Shown here: positions 1-6,843 of the stretch, one piece after another
Position numbering within the stretch: the first letter of the stretch is position 1
How the letters are laid out: each line of letters starts with the position of its first letter
Source of the DNA: Sabulibacter ruber
Lineage (GTDB): Bacteria; Bacteroidota; Bacteroidia; Cytophagales; Hymenobacteraceae
DNA: 64,000 nucleotides
Direction of reading: 5' to 3'
Assembly (NCBI RefSeq): GCF_017355955.1
Contig: NZ_JAFFID010000001.1
Location: 1,364,001 to 1,428,000 of the forward strand
The notes under the pieces: generated by a model
What the model was told of the DNA's origin: nothing
What the model saw: only the letters and a program-made list of their open reading frames with translations
Databases searched by the model: none
Program-made: the position numbers and the translations under genes

Positions 1-951
1 ACCTTAACGGGCACCCATTTCTCTTCCCTCGCACTTCAGGACACGGTTACCTTCAACGGAGTGGCGGCCACTACTGTGCACGAGGCTTCTGAGAACAGCC
101 TGAAAGTGGAGGTTCCCGTTGGAGCCACTTCTGGGAAAATCAGGCTTAAAACGCTGGGCGGGCAGGTGGAAAGCGCCCAGTCATTTGTAGTGTGGCACCC
201 TCCCACCCTAACGGAGTTCAGTCCGGGTAAAGGAAAAACCGGCACCACGGTTACGCTGCAGGGAAGCAACTTCGCGGAGCCAGCTGCCCGTAATTTCGTC
301 TGGTTTGGCGATGCCACTGCCCAGGTAATTAAAGCCTCTGCCAACCAGCTCACTGTGAGCGTACCCAAAGACGCCGCAAGCGGAAAGATCAGAGTACAGA
401 CCCCGGGCGGTACGGTTTCATCGCTTACCAGCTTCACCTTTATTCCTGCGCCGGTAATTACGTCTTTTACTCCTGCCAGCGGCAATGCGGGAACCGTGGT
501 AACCATTACCGGAAAAAACTTCAACGCCGATGCACAAACCGATACCGTACTTTTCAGCGGCAAGCCAGCCAAAGTATTGAAAGCCACTGAGACCTCTCTG
601 CAGGTGCAGGCACCAAAATACGTTCAGACAGGCTTGCTCTCCGTTACCGGAGCAGGCGGTAAAGCAGAAGCGGGTGAATTCATGGTTCCAGACCTCAGCC
701 CGGCAGAAGCCATCCGGGTGTACCCTAACCCTAGCAGGGGAGAACTAACCATCAACTGGCTGAAGGCTAATTTCCTGGTAGAGAAGGTTTCTGTCTACAA
801 CTCTATTGGGCAACTGGTGTCAGGCAAAGAGCTAAACCCCCTTGCAGAAGACGAGGTGAAGCTGGACATCACCCAGTTCGGCCCGGGCATTTACACCCTC
901 CGGTTTCAGACCAGCAATGGATTTGTCATTAAACGGGTTACTGTGTTATAG
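1..951 (+). CDS. IPT/TIG-repeat protein with T9SS C-terminal sorting domain (5' partial)
   Basis: The reading frame is open from base 1, so the gene starts before the window; 316 residues are visible. It holds about three IPT/TIG immunoglobulin-like repeats of roughly 75-80 residues, seen from recurring motifs such as FSPGKGKTGTTVTLQGSNF and FTPASGNAGTVVTITGKNF. After these comes a C-terminal type A sorting domain of about 80 residues (VYPNPSRGEL near its start, GIYTLRF, ending KRVTVL). That domain is the known signal for export through the type IX secretion system, after which the protein is attached to the surface or released. The enzymatic part, if there is one, lies upstream and cannot be seen. 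The function is therefore unknown beyond being a secreted or surface multidomain protein. A hairpin 134 bases downstream may end its transcript. Confidence 0.85.
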   Translation, partial: TLTGTHFSSLALQDTVTFNGVAATTVHEASENSLKVEVPVGATSGKIRLKTLGGQVESAQSFVVWHPPTLTEFSPGKGKTGTTVTLQGSNFAEPAARNFVWFGDATAQVIKASANQLTVSVPKDAASGKIRVQTPGGTVSSLTSFTFIPAPVITSFTPASGNAGTVVTITGKNFNADAQTDTVLFSGKPAKVLKATETSLQVQAPKYVQTGLLSVTGAGGKAEAGEFMVPDLSPAEAIRVYPNPSRGELTINWLKANFLVEKVSVYNSIGQLVSGKELNPLAEDEVKLDITQFGPGIYTLRFQTSNGFVIKRVTVL

Positions 952-1085
952 AGCTTGTTTTTGGCTCACCTGCTTTCCTCAAGCACTAGCAGAAACGGTT
1001 TGATGGCCAAAGTCGTTCTTAGAGGAAGCACGTACTCTGTAACAGTGAACTTCTGAGCAAGGCAATTTCACGCTTATAAAACCAG

Positions 1086-1131
1086 AATCCGTTTTGGGGT
1101 TGTTTTCTGATAATCAGCCCCAAAACGGATT
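1086..1131. terminator. Long hairpin, probable terminator (family member 1)
   Basis: A 14-bp perfect stem (1086-1099 with 1118-1131) is extended by G-U and A-U pairs into the GGGTTG/CAGCCC core. It lies after the stop codon at 951 and before the next gene on the same strand. It belongs to the dispersed hairpin family described in the findings. Confidence 0.6.
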
Positions 1132-1226
1132 TCTTGTGGAAAGCAGGCAAACAGGCTATAAACAGAAATTGTTCTTCATAAGCCAGCCAGGAACATTTCT
1201 CCCCAGGCAAGGGTAATCATCCTGGT

Positions 1227-1234
1227 TACTTTTG
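1227..1234 (+). promoter_or_regulatory. Bacteroidota -7 promoter element before the Anbu gene
   Basis: TACTTTTG matches the Bacteroidota -7 consensus TAnnTTTG exactly and lies 17 bases before the ATG at 1252. I see no clear TTTG -33 box at the usual distance, so only half of the promoter is supported. Confidence 0.4.
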
Positions 1235-1251
1235 CGTTTACAATACCCGTT

Positions 1252-2016
1252 ATGACATATTGTTTAGGAATCAAAGTGAAAGAAGGCTTAGTGGCCATTG
1301 CCGATACCAGGATTACCTCCGGCTCAGACACCACTGAGAAAAAGAAGATTTACATACAACAGCACGGCAACTACTCGCTCTTCATCATGACCAGCGGGCT
1401 TAGGTCTGTGCGGGACAAAGCGGTACTGTATTTCAAAGAGTTGATTGAGGAAGGCGCAGAGCATAACAAACTCTACAAAGCGGTCAATGATTTTGGGGCG
1501 CAGGTGAAACGGGTAGCCAAGGAAGACAAAGAAGCCCTGGAACAGTCGGGTTTGCGGTTCAACCTACACACCATCATTGGCGGGCAACTGAAAGACGATG
1601 AAGAACACAAACTCTTCCTGATTTATCCGGAGGGGAACTGGGTAGAACTGGGGCAAGGGGCACCGTTTGTGGTCATTGGCAACTCCGGCCACGGGAAAGC
1701 CATCCTGAACCGCGCCCTCACCGAGGACTCTTCCATGCAAATGGCCCTGAAAACCGGCTTCCTTTCCTTTGACTCTACCCGGGTGAGCGCCAATGACGTG
1801 GATTTCCCCATTGACGTGGTCCTGTACCGCAACAACAGCTTTGAGATGGTAGAGCACCGCTATACCAAAAAGGATCTGGAACGGATCTCTGACCAATGGG
1901 CCGATGAACTGAAAACCGCTCTTGAACGCATTCCGGAAGATTGGATGGAAGCCGCGTTCAGAAAAATGTCCATCACCAAGGAAGAAAACCACAAGGAAGG
2001 CAACCATGAGATTTGA
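1252..2016 (+). CDS. Anbu-type proteasome-like peptidase (HslV-like hydrolase)
   Basis: This 254-residue protein belongs to the proteasome-type Ntn-hydrolase group (COG3484, Anbu). It begins MTYCLGIKVKEGLVAIADTR: in this family removal of Met exposes the catalytic Thr (residue 2 here), and the DTR motif follows at the usual place. Family members form ring-like cytoplasmic assemblies; their substrate is not well established. The start is fixed by the need for Thr directly after Met. The last 11 bases overlap the transglutaminase-like gene, so the two are translationally coupled. That neighbour is typical of Anbu operons, but the other usual partners (circularly permuted ATP-grasp and alpha-E proteins) are not next to it here. 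Confidence 0.85.
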   Translation: MTYCLGIKVKEGLVAIADTRITSGSDTTEKKKIYIQQHGNYSLFIMTSGLRSVRDKAVLYFKELIEEGAEHNKLYKAVNDFGAQVKRVAKEDKEALEQSGLRFNLHTIIGGQLKDDEEHKLFLIYPEGNWVELGQGAPFVVIGNSGHGKAILNRALTEDSSMQMALKTGFLSFDSTRVSANDVDFPIDVVLYRNNSFEMVEHRYTKKDLERISDQWADELKTALERIPEDWMEAAFRKMSITKEENHKEGNHEI

Positions 2017-2848
2017 GGTATCGGCCCGGCTTGATTACGAGGTCCTTGCCTCCTCCACGGTACTCCTGAACATAAAACCGCTTCCCTCGGCCAACCAGCT
2101 TCTGCTGGAGGAAACCTTTCAAGCAACGCCCCCGGCCAGAATGCGGGAACTGTACTCAGAAACCGGCGAAAAAAGATTTTGTGTGATTGAGGTGCCCGAT
2201 GCCGGGAATATCTCCTTCTCCTACGCTGCCCAGGTGGAGACACGATACCAGGTTTTGCCCGGCGAGCACCTGACCGATGTGCCCATCTCGCAGATGCCCG
2301 CCCAGGTGCTGTCTTACCTGAGCCCCAGCCGGTACTGCCAGTCAGACAGGCTGTACAAGTTTGCGGCCCATCATTTTGGGCACCTCCACCATGCCTTTGA
2401 AAAGGTACTGGCCATCTGCGACTGGATTTACGCGCATGTGGAATACAGCGGCGGCCACACCACTCCCCAGACCTCGGCTTTTGACACCATTACCGAACAA
2501 GTGGGCGTGTGCCGGGACTTCGCGCACCTGGGGGTGGCCCTATGCCGGGCCCTGACCATCCCGGCCCGCTACTTCACCTGTTACGCCTACCGTCTACAGC
2601 CGCCTGATTTCCACGCCTGCTTTGAAGCGTACCTGGGCGGTCACTGGGTTGTATTTGATGCCACCCGCATGGTTCCCCTCAACGGCCTCCTGAAAATTGC
2701 CACCGGTGCAGACGCCGCCGAAACCGCTTTCGCCAGCACCTTCGGGAATCTCAGCTTCCAAAACCTGCAAGTAAAAGTAGAGGCGTTAGAGCCTGGCTTC
2801 CATCCTGTCAACAGCTCCCCTACCCACGGATTTTCTTATTCCTGGTAA
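2006..2848 (+). CDS. Transglutaminase-like cysteine peptidase
   Basis: This 280-residue protein has an N-terminal beta-rich region (about 1-140) followed by a transglutaminase core. The catalytic triad is readable: Cys in GVCRDFAHLGVALCRA, His in DFHACFEAYL and Asp in VVFDATR. I chose the ATG at 2006 because it follows AAGGAAGG (1992-1999) and overlaps the end of the Anbu gene, giving the MRFEVSARLDYEV start typical of these proteins; the frame is open farther upstream but only as overlap. Members act as peptidases or amide-forming enzymes. Co-occurrence with Anbu is known from other bacteria, but the substrate is not. No signal peptide is visible, so it is probably cytoplasmic. Confidence 0.85.
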   Translation: MRFEVSARLDYEVLASSTVLLNIKPLPSANQLLLEETFQATPPARMRELYSETGEKRFCVIEVPDAGNISFSYAAQVETRYQVLPGEHLTDVPISQMPAQVLSYLSPSRYCQSDRLYKFAAHHFGHLHHAFEKVLAICDWIYAHVEYSGGHTTPQTSAFDTITEQVGVCRDFAHLGVALCRALTIPARYFTCYAYRLQPPDFHACFEAYLGGHWVVFDATRMVPLNGLLKIATGADAAETAFASTFGNLSFQNLQVKVEALEPGFHPVNSSPTHGFSYSW

Positions 2849-3205
2849 GGTGTTGAGCCTTTAAACAGCCATTGCGCTAGGTTTCCACTGAATATTGGCA
2901 ATTCATCTCAGAAGAGATAGTGCATCGGTTTTGAGCGTCTTTTTACAGAACCAAGCCAAAAACCTTATTCTGCTGAGTTTGCTTTCTGACACGTGCAGAG
3001 GGCAGGCTTCCTCCATGAAACATAAGAGTGCCTATCAACCGGCTACCACAACGGATAGGTAAAACCACCCGTAAGCTAACCATTGCCTCTGAACTGTTGC
3101 AGTTGTCACCTGGCATGACTCCTGCGGCTGCAACAAGACCAGGCGCGCGCCTTTTGAGGTGCCGCAAAGAGGCAAACCCAGTACGTTAGTTTGAATTTGA
3201 TGATC
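2849..3205. other. Intergenic region, nothing recognised
   Basis: About 357 bases lie between the transglutaminase-like gene and acuI/yhdH. I see no convincing hairpin, promoter or small gene. Short open frames on the minus strand have no recognisable protein features. Confidence 0.4.
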
Positions 3206-4201
3206 ATGGAAAATACCTTTCAATGCCTGTTGGTAACCCAGCAGGAAGCAGGTGGTTTCAACCTGGAAGTAACCCAGAAAAGCATTCAGGATTTACCCGC
3301 GGGTGATGTGTTGGTGCGCGTGCGGTACTCTTCCCTTAACTACAAAGACGCGTTATCAGCCTCAGGGAACCGAGGAGTCACCCGAAACTATCCGCACACG
3401 CCCGGCATTGATGCGGCCGGGGTGGTGGAAGAATCCAGCCATCCAGATTGGCAACACGGCAATGAAGTGATTGTCACGGGCTTTGACCTGGGCATGAACA
3501 CCAGCGGCGGCTTTGCGCAATACATCAGGGTGCCCGCCAAATGGCTGGTAAAACTGCCGCAAGGCATGACGCTCAGGGAAAGCATGACCTACGGAACCGC
3601 CGGCTTCACGGCTGCGCTGAGTGTGGCGGCATTGGTGAGAAACGGAGTTACGCCGGAGAAAGGCCCAGTGGTGGTCACCGGGGCTACCGGCGGCGTGGGA
3701 TCGGTGGCAGTCTCCATTCTGCACAAGCTGGGCTACACCGTTCAGGCCGTGAGCAGCAAAACCACTTCGCAAGACTTTTTAACGTCTTTGGGAGCCTCCG
3801 AGATCATCCCCCGGGCCGAAATGGAAGACCAATCGGGCAAGGCCATGCTTAAGACCCGTTTCGCCGGGGCGGTTGATACCGTGGGTGGAAATGTTCTGGC
3901 CACCGTTATCAAGAGCGTGCATTACGGCGGCACCGTCACTGCCTGTGGCATGGTGAACGGAGGCGAATTGCCCATCACGGTTTTCCCGTTCATCTTGCGG
4001 GGAATCCAACTGGCTGGCATTGACTCCGTGGAGTTTCCGGCCGAGCAAAGACCCGCCATCTGGCAGCACTTGGCCACCGACTGGAAACCAGCCAACCTGG
4101 AGAGCCTGGCCCACGAGATCACCTTACCAGACCTGCCCGAGGCCATTCAAACTATCCTGAAAGGAAAGATGCAAGGCAGAGCCTTGGTAAAAATTGACTG
4201 A
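3206..4201 (+). CDS. acuI: AcuI/YhdH-family NADPH-dependent acrylyl-CoA reductase / quinone oxidoreductase
   Basis: This 331-residue protein is a zinc-free medium-chain dehydrogenase/reductase of the YhdH/AcuI group. It has an N-terminal GroES-like domain with SSLNYKDALSASG and YPHTPGIDAAGVV, then a Rossmann fold with VVTGATGGVGSVAVSIL. Members reduce acrylyl-CoA or related activated double bonds with NADPH in the cytoplasm. The length matches the family (about 325-330). I chose ATG 3206 (MENTFQCLLV); ATG 3200 would add only two residues. No operon partner is evident; a hairpin follows the gene at 4235. The family is certain, the physiological substrate less so. Confidence 0.85.
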   Translation: MENTFQCLLVTQQEAGGFNLEVTQKSIQDLPAGDVLVRVRYSSLNYKDALSASGNRGVTRNYPHTPGIDAAGVVEESSHPDWQHGNEVIVTGFDLGMNTSGGFAQYIRVPAKWLVKLPQGMTLRESMTYGTAGFTAALSVAALVRNGVTPEKGPVVVTGATGGVGSVAVSILHKLGYTVQAVSSKTTSQDFLTSLGASEIIPRAEMEDQSGKAMLKTRFAGAVDTVGGNVLATVIKSVHYGGTVTACGMVNGGELPITVFPFILRGIQLAGIDSVEFPAEQRPAIWQHLATDWKPANLESLAHEITLPDLPEAIQTILKGKMQGRALVKID

Positions 4202-4234
4202 TCTCAGCGCAGCAATCTATTGGGCTGAATTTGA

Positions 4235-4290
4235 CTTCTTTTTGAGAAAACACGGGAAGAACGTTTTGCCCCTGTTTTCTCAAAAAGAAG
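4235..4290. terminator. Long hairpin after acuI (family member 2)
   Basis: An 18-bp perfect stem pairs 4235-4252 with 4273-4290, and a further GGG/CCC inside extends it. The A/T-rich arms supply U-runs on either strand. It lies 34 bases after the acuI stop codon. Confidence 0.65.
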
Positions 4291-4441
4291 GCTAAAAAGT
4301 TTGTTCCTTGAGAACATGGGACTCGTTTTCTGGTCAGCTTGCAGTCAAATTCTCCTCTACTATTGAAATTTAGCTATCTTATGGCTCCTTCTGAGAAGTA
4401 ATCACAGAAGATCGATACATCTATTACTTCCTGCTGCTGCC

Positions 4442-5368
4442 ATGAGAAAAGCCCTGCTGCTTCTTGTCCTTATCCTGACAGGTATGATGCCTTTTGCCCA
4501 CGCCCAGAAATTCACCACCCTCACCTACTATCAGGATGATTCCCTGAAGCTGGAACTGGACTTGTTTTTGCCAAAAAAGGCTGGCAAAGAAAAGCTTCCT
4601 TTGGTGTTGTTTGAGCATGGCGGAGGCTTCTCGGGCGGCGAGAGAAACAGCGGGCACAGTTTCTGCAGCTTCCTGGCCGACAAGGGCTATGTGGCGGCCA
4701 CGCTTACATATACTCTATATGCCAAAGGCAAGAACTTTGGGTGCAACGGTCAGTTACCCGAGAAGATCAAAGCCTTTCAGTACGCCGCCAATGATTTGTG
4801 GCTGGCTACTGTTTTCTTTCTGCAAAACGCAGAGAAATACAACATTGACCCTGGCAAGGTCTTCTTAGCCGGAAGCAGTGCCGGTGCCGAGGCCGCTTTG
4901 CACGCCGCTTTCTGGGATTACAAACTCATGAACCTTTACCCCAAGACCACTTTACCCGCCAATTTCACTTACAAAGGCGTTATCTCTGGGGCCGGGGCCA
5001 TCATGGATATGAACCTGATCACGCCTAAAAACGCAATGCCGGTGCTGCTGTTCCATGGCAGCTCAGATACCGTGGTTCCTTATGCCACCGCTGCCCACCA
5101 CAACTGCCCTACCAATGCTTCTAACTGGTTGATGCTGCATGGGTCCTACTCCATCTACCAGCACCTGGTGAACCTGAACAGCAGCACTCGTCTTATCACT
5201 TATTGCGGCGGAGGCCATGAATTCAGCGGTGAGCTGTTCCACAAAAACCAGCAGATCCTGGTAGATTTCCTCAACGATGCCGTGGCAGGCAACAAAACCC
5301 AGGAGCACGTGATTGTAGCCACCGGCAAGAAAGACGAGCGATCTAAGGCTTTTCCGTTTTGTGATTGA
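4442..5368 (+). CDS. Secreted alpha/beta-hydrolase (esterase/lipase family)
   Basis: This 308-residue protein starts with a clear signal peptide (MRKALLLLVLILTGMMPFAHAQ, cleavage after HAQ expected). The alpha/beta-hydrolase motifs appear in order: HGGGF oxyanion motif (FEHGGGFSGG), nucleophile elbow GSSAG, acid Asp in HGSSDTVVPY and His in GGGHEFSG. This is the layout of the HGGG esterase/lipase group, which includes carbohydrate acetylesterases and feruloyl-esterase-like enzymes. The substrate cannot be read from the sequence. The protein should act in the periplasm or outside the cell. It stands alone, 102 bases before hen1. Confidence 0.8.
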   Translation: MRKALLLLVLILTGMMPFAHAQKFTTLTYYQDDSLKLELDLFLPKKAGKEKLPLVLFEHGGGFSGGERNSGHSFCSFLADKGYVAATLTYTLYAKGKNFGCNGQLPEKIKAFQYAANDLWLATVFFLQNAEKYNIDPGKVFLAGSSAGAEAALHAAFWDYKLMNLYPKTTLPANFTYKGVISGAGAIMDMNLITPKNAMPVLLFHGSSDTVVPYATAAHHNCPTNASNWLMLHGSYSIYQHLVNLNSSTRLITYCGGGHEFSGELFHKNQQILVDFLNDAVAGNKTQEHVIVATGKKDERSKAFPFCD

Positions 5369-5469
5369 AAGAGATACTCATCATTAAATACTTATAATTT
5401 ATTACTATCCTTGAAAACAGTTCCTGGTAAACAGCCGGATTAATACAACTGCTTTCAAGCAAAGCGAAC

Positions 5470-6843
5470 ATGATTCTAGAAATTACCACTACCCACCAAC
5501 CCGCCACCGATTTAGGATTCCTCCTGCACAAACATCCAGACAGGCTGCAGACGGTAGAGCTGGCAGCCGGTAATGCCCACGTATTTTATCCCGAAGCCAC
5601 CCCAGATCGTTGCACCGCCTGCCTGCTGCTGGACATCAACCCGGTAGATTTGGTACGGGTGAAAAAGGGCAACACTGCCCTGCAGGACCAATACGTGAAC
5701 GACCGGCCCTACACCACCAACTCTTTCCTGAGCGGGGCCATTTCTAAAGCGTTTGGGTCTGCGCTGAACGGAAAATGCAACGCCCGCCCAGATCTGGTAG
5801 AAACGCCTTTGCCCTTAACGGTTCGGCTCACTTCCCTGCGGGTAGACGCGCCGCTGGAAGCTTTGGAAAGACTTTTCCTGCCGCTGGGCTATGAACTGGA
5901 AACCGAGACCATTCCCCTGGACAATGCTTTCCCCAACTGGGGCCTGAGCAAGTACGTGAACCTGACGCTGCACAAAACCGCTCCCTTGCAGGAAGTGTTA
6001 TCGCATGTGTATGTGTTGATTCCGGTGCTGGACAACAGCCGCCACAGCTATGTTTCTCAGCATGACATAGACATCCTGCTGCAGAAAGGACACGGCTGGC
6101 TGGAGCAGCACCGGGAGCGTGACTGGATCTCCCGGCGCTTCCTCCGCAATATCCGCACACTTACTTCAGAGGCAATTCTTCGGCTGGCCGGGGAAGAAGC
6201 CCTGCCGGAGGAGAAACCAGACTCCCCCATCCGGGAGAACCTGCACCAGCAACGCCTGAACCGGGCGTATGAGCGCCTGAAGGAAAGCGGGGCCAAACGG
6301 GTGCTGGACGTGGGCTGCGGCGAAGGCAAACTCCTGCGGTTATTGGTGAAGGATAGCCAATTCAGCAAGCTAACGGGCATGGATGTGTCTTACGGTGAGC
6401 TACAGAAAGCCAAGGAGAACTTCCGCTTAGACGAGGCCTCCCCAGCCATGCGGGAGCGGCTCACCCTTTTCCAGGGCTCCGTCACTTACCTGGATGAGCG
6501 CCTGCTGGGTTACGATGCACTGGCGATGGTGGAAGTAGTGGAGCACCTGGACGAAGAGCGCCTGCCCACCATGGAACAGGTTATTTTTGGCTACGCCTCT
6601 CCTGCCACTGTGGTGCTTTCTACGCCCAATGCTGAGTACAATGTGGTGTTTGAGCGCATGGACCCTGAGGCTTTCCGCCACGAAGACCACCGTTTTGAGT
6701 GGACCCGGGAACAGTTCAGCCAATGGTGCGCGCGGGTGTGTGAGCAGTTTGGCTATCAGGTAAGCATTGAGCCCGTTGGACAGGAAGAATCAAACGTGGG
6801 GGCACCTTCCCAACTGGCCGTTTTTCAGAAGAAATCAGCATGA
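5470..6843 (+). CDS. hen1: Bacterial Hen1, 3'-terminal RNA ribose 2'-O-methyltransferase
   Basis: This 457-residue protein matches bacterial Hen1. The N-terminal half (about 1-240) corresponds to the region that activates the Pnkp ligase. The C-terminal half is a SAM methyltransferase with VLDVGCGEGKLL (about 278-289). The Mn-binding residues of the family are visible: E355, E358 and H359 in EVVEH, and H404/H407 in RHEDHRFEWTR. Hen1 methylates the 2'-OH at the 3' end of a cleaved RNA before Pnkp reseals it, which protects the repaired site from being cut again. The stop codon overlaps the pnkp start by four bases (ATGA), so both are made together as the known heterotetrameric repair complex. 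Confidence 0.95.
   Translation: MILEITTTHQPATDLGFLLHKHPDRLQTVELAAGNAHVFYPEATPDRCTACLLLDINPVDLVRVKKGNTALQDQYVNDRPYTTNSFLSGAISKAFGSALNGKCNARPDLVETPLPLTVRLTSLRVDAPLEALERLFLPLGYELETETIPLDNAFPNWGLSKYVNLTLHKTAPLQEVLSHVYVLIPVLDNSRHSYVSQHDIDILLQKGHGWLEQHRERDWISRRFLRNIRTLTSEAILRLAGEEALPEEKPDSPIRENLHQQRLNRAYERLKESGAKRVLDVGCGEGKLLRLLVKDSQFSKLTGMDVSYGELQKAKENFRLDEASPAMRERLTLFQGSVTYLDERLLGYDALAMVEVVEHLDEERLPTMEQVIFGYASPATVVLSTPNAEYNVVFERMDPEAFRHEDHRFEWTREQFSQWCARVCEQFGYQVSIEPVGQEESNVGAPSQLAVFQKKSA

Larger units (their letters stand above)
952..1251. other. Intergenic region with hairpin and promoter element
   Basis: This 300-base gap holds the hairpin at 1086-1131 and a TAnnTTTG promoter element at 1227-1234. 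A stretch at 1003-1018 resembles the shared site found before two usp genes (13 of 15 bases) but has lost the symmetric TGA/TCA ends, so I do not call it. No coding sequence is supported. Confidence 0.5.

Noticed and set aside
36..587. Minus-strand 183-codon frame opposite the IPT/TIG protein
   Set aside because: Shadow of the T9SS-exported protein; composition (P, V, L, S, T) mirrors its repeats and there is no start context.
1003..1018. Third copy of the usp-type operator
   Set aside because: 13 of 15 bases match but both symmetric ends (TGA/TCA) are changed and it is about 235 bases from the next gene.
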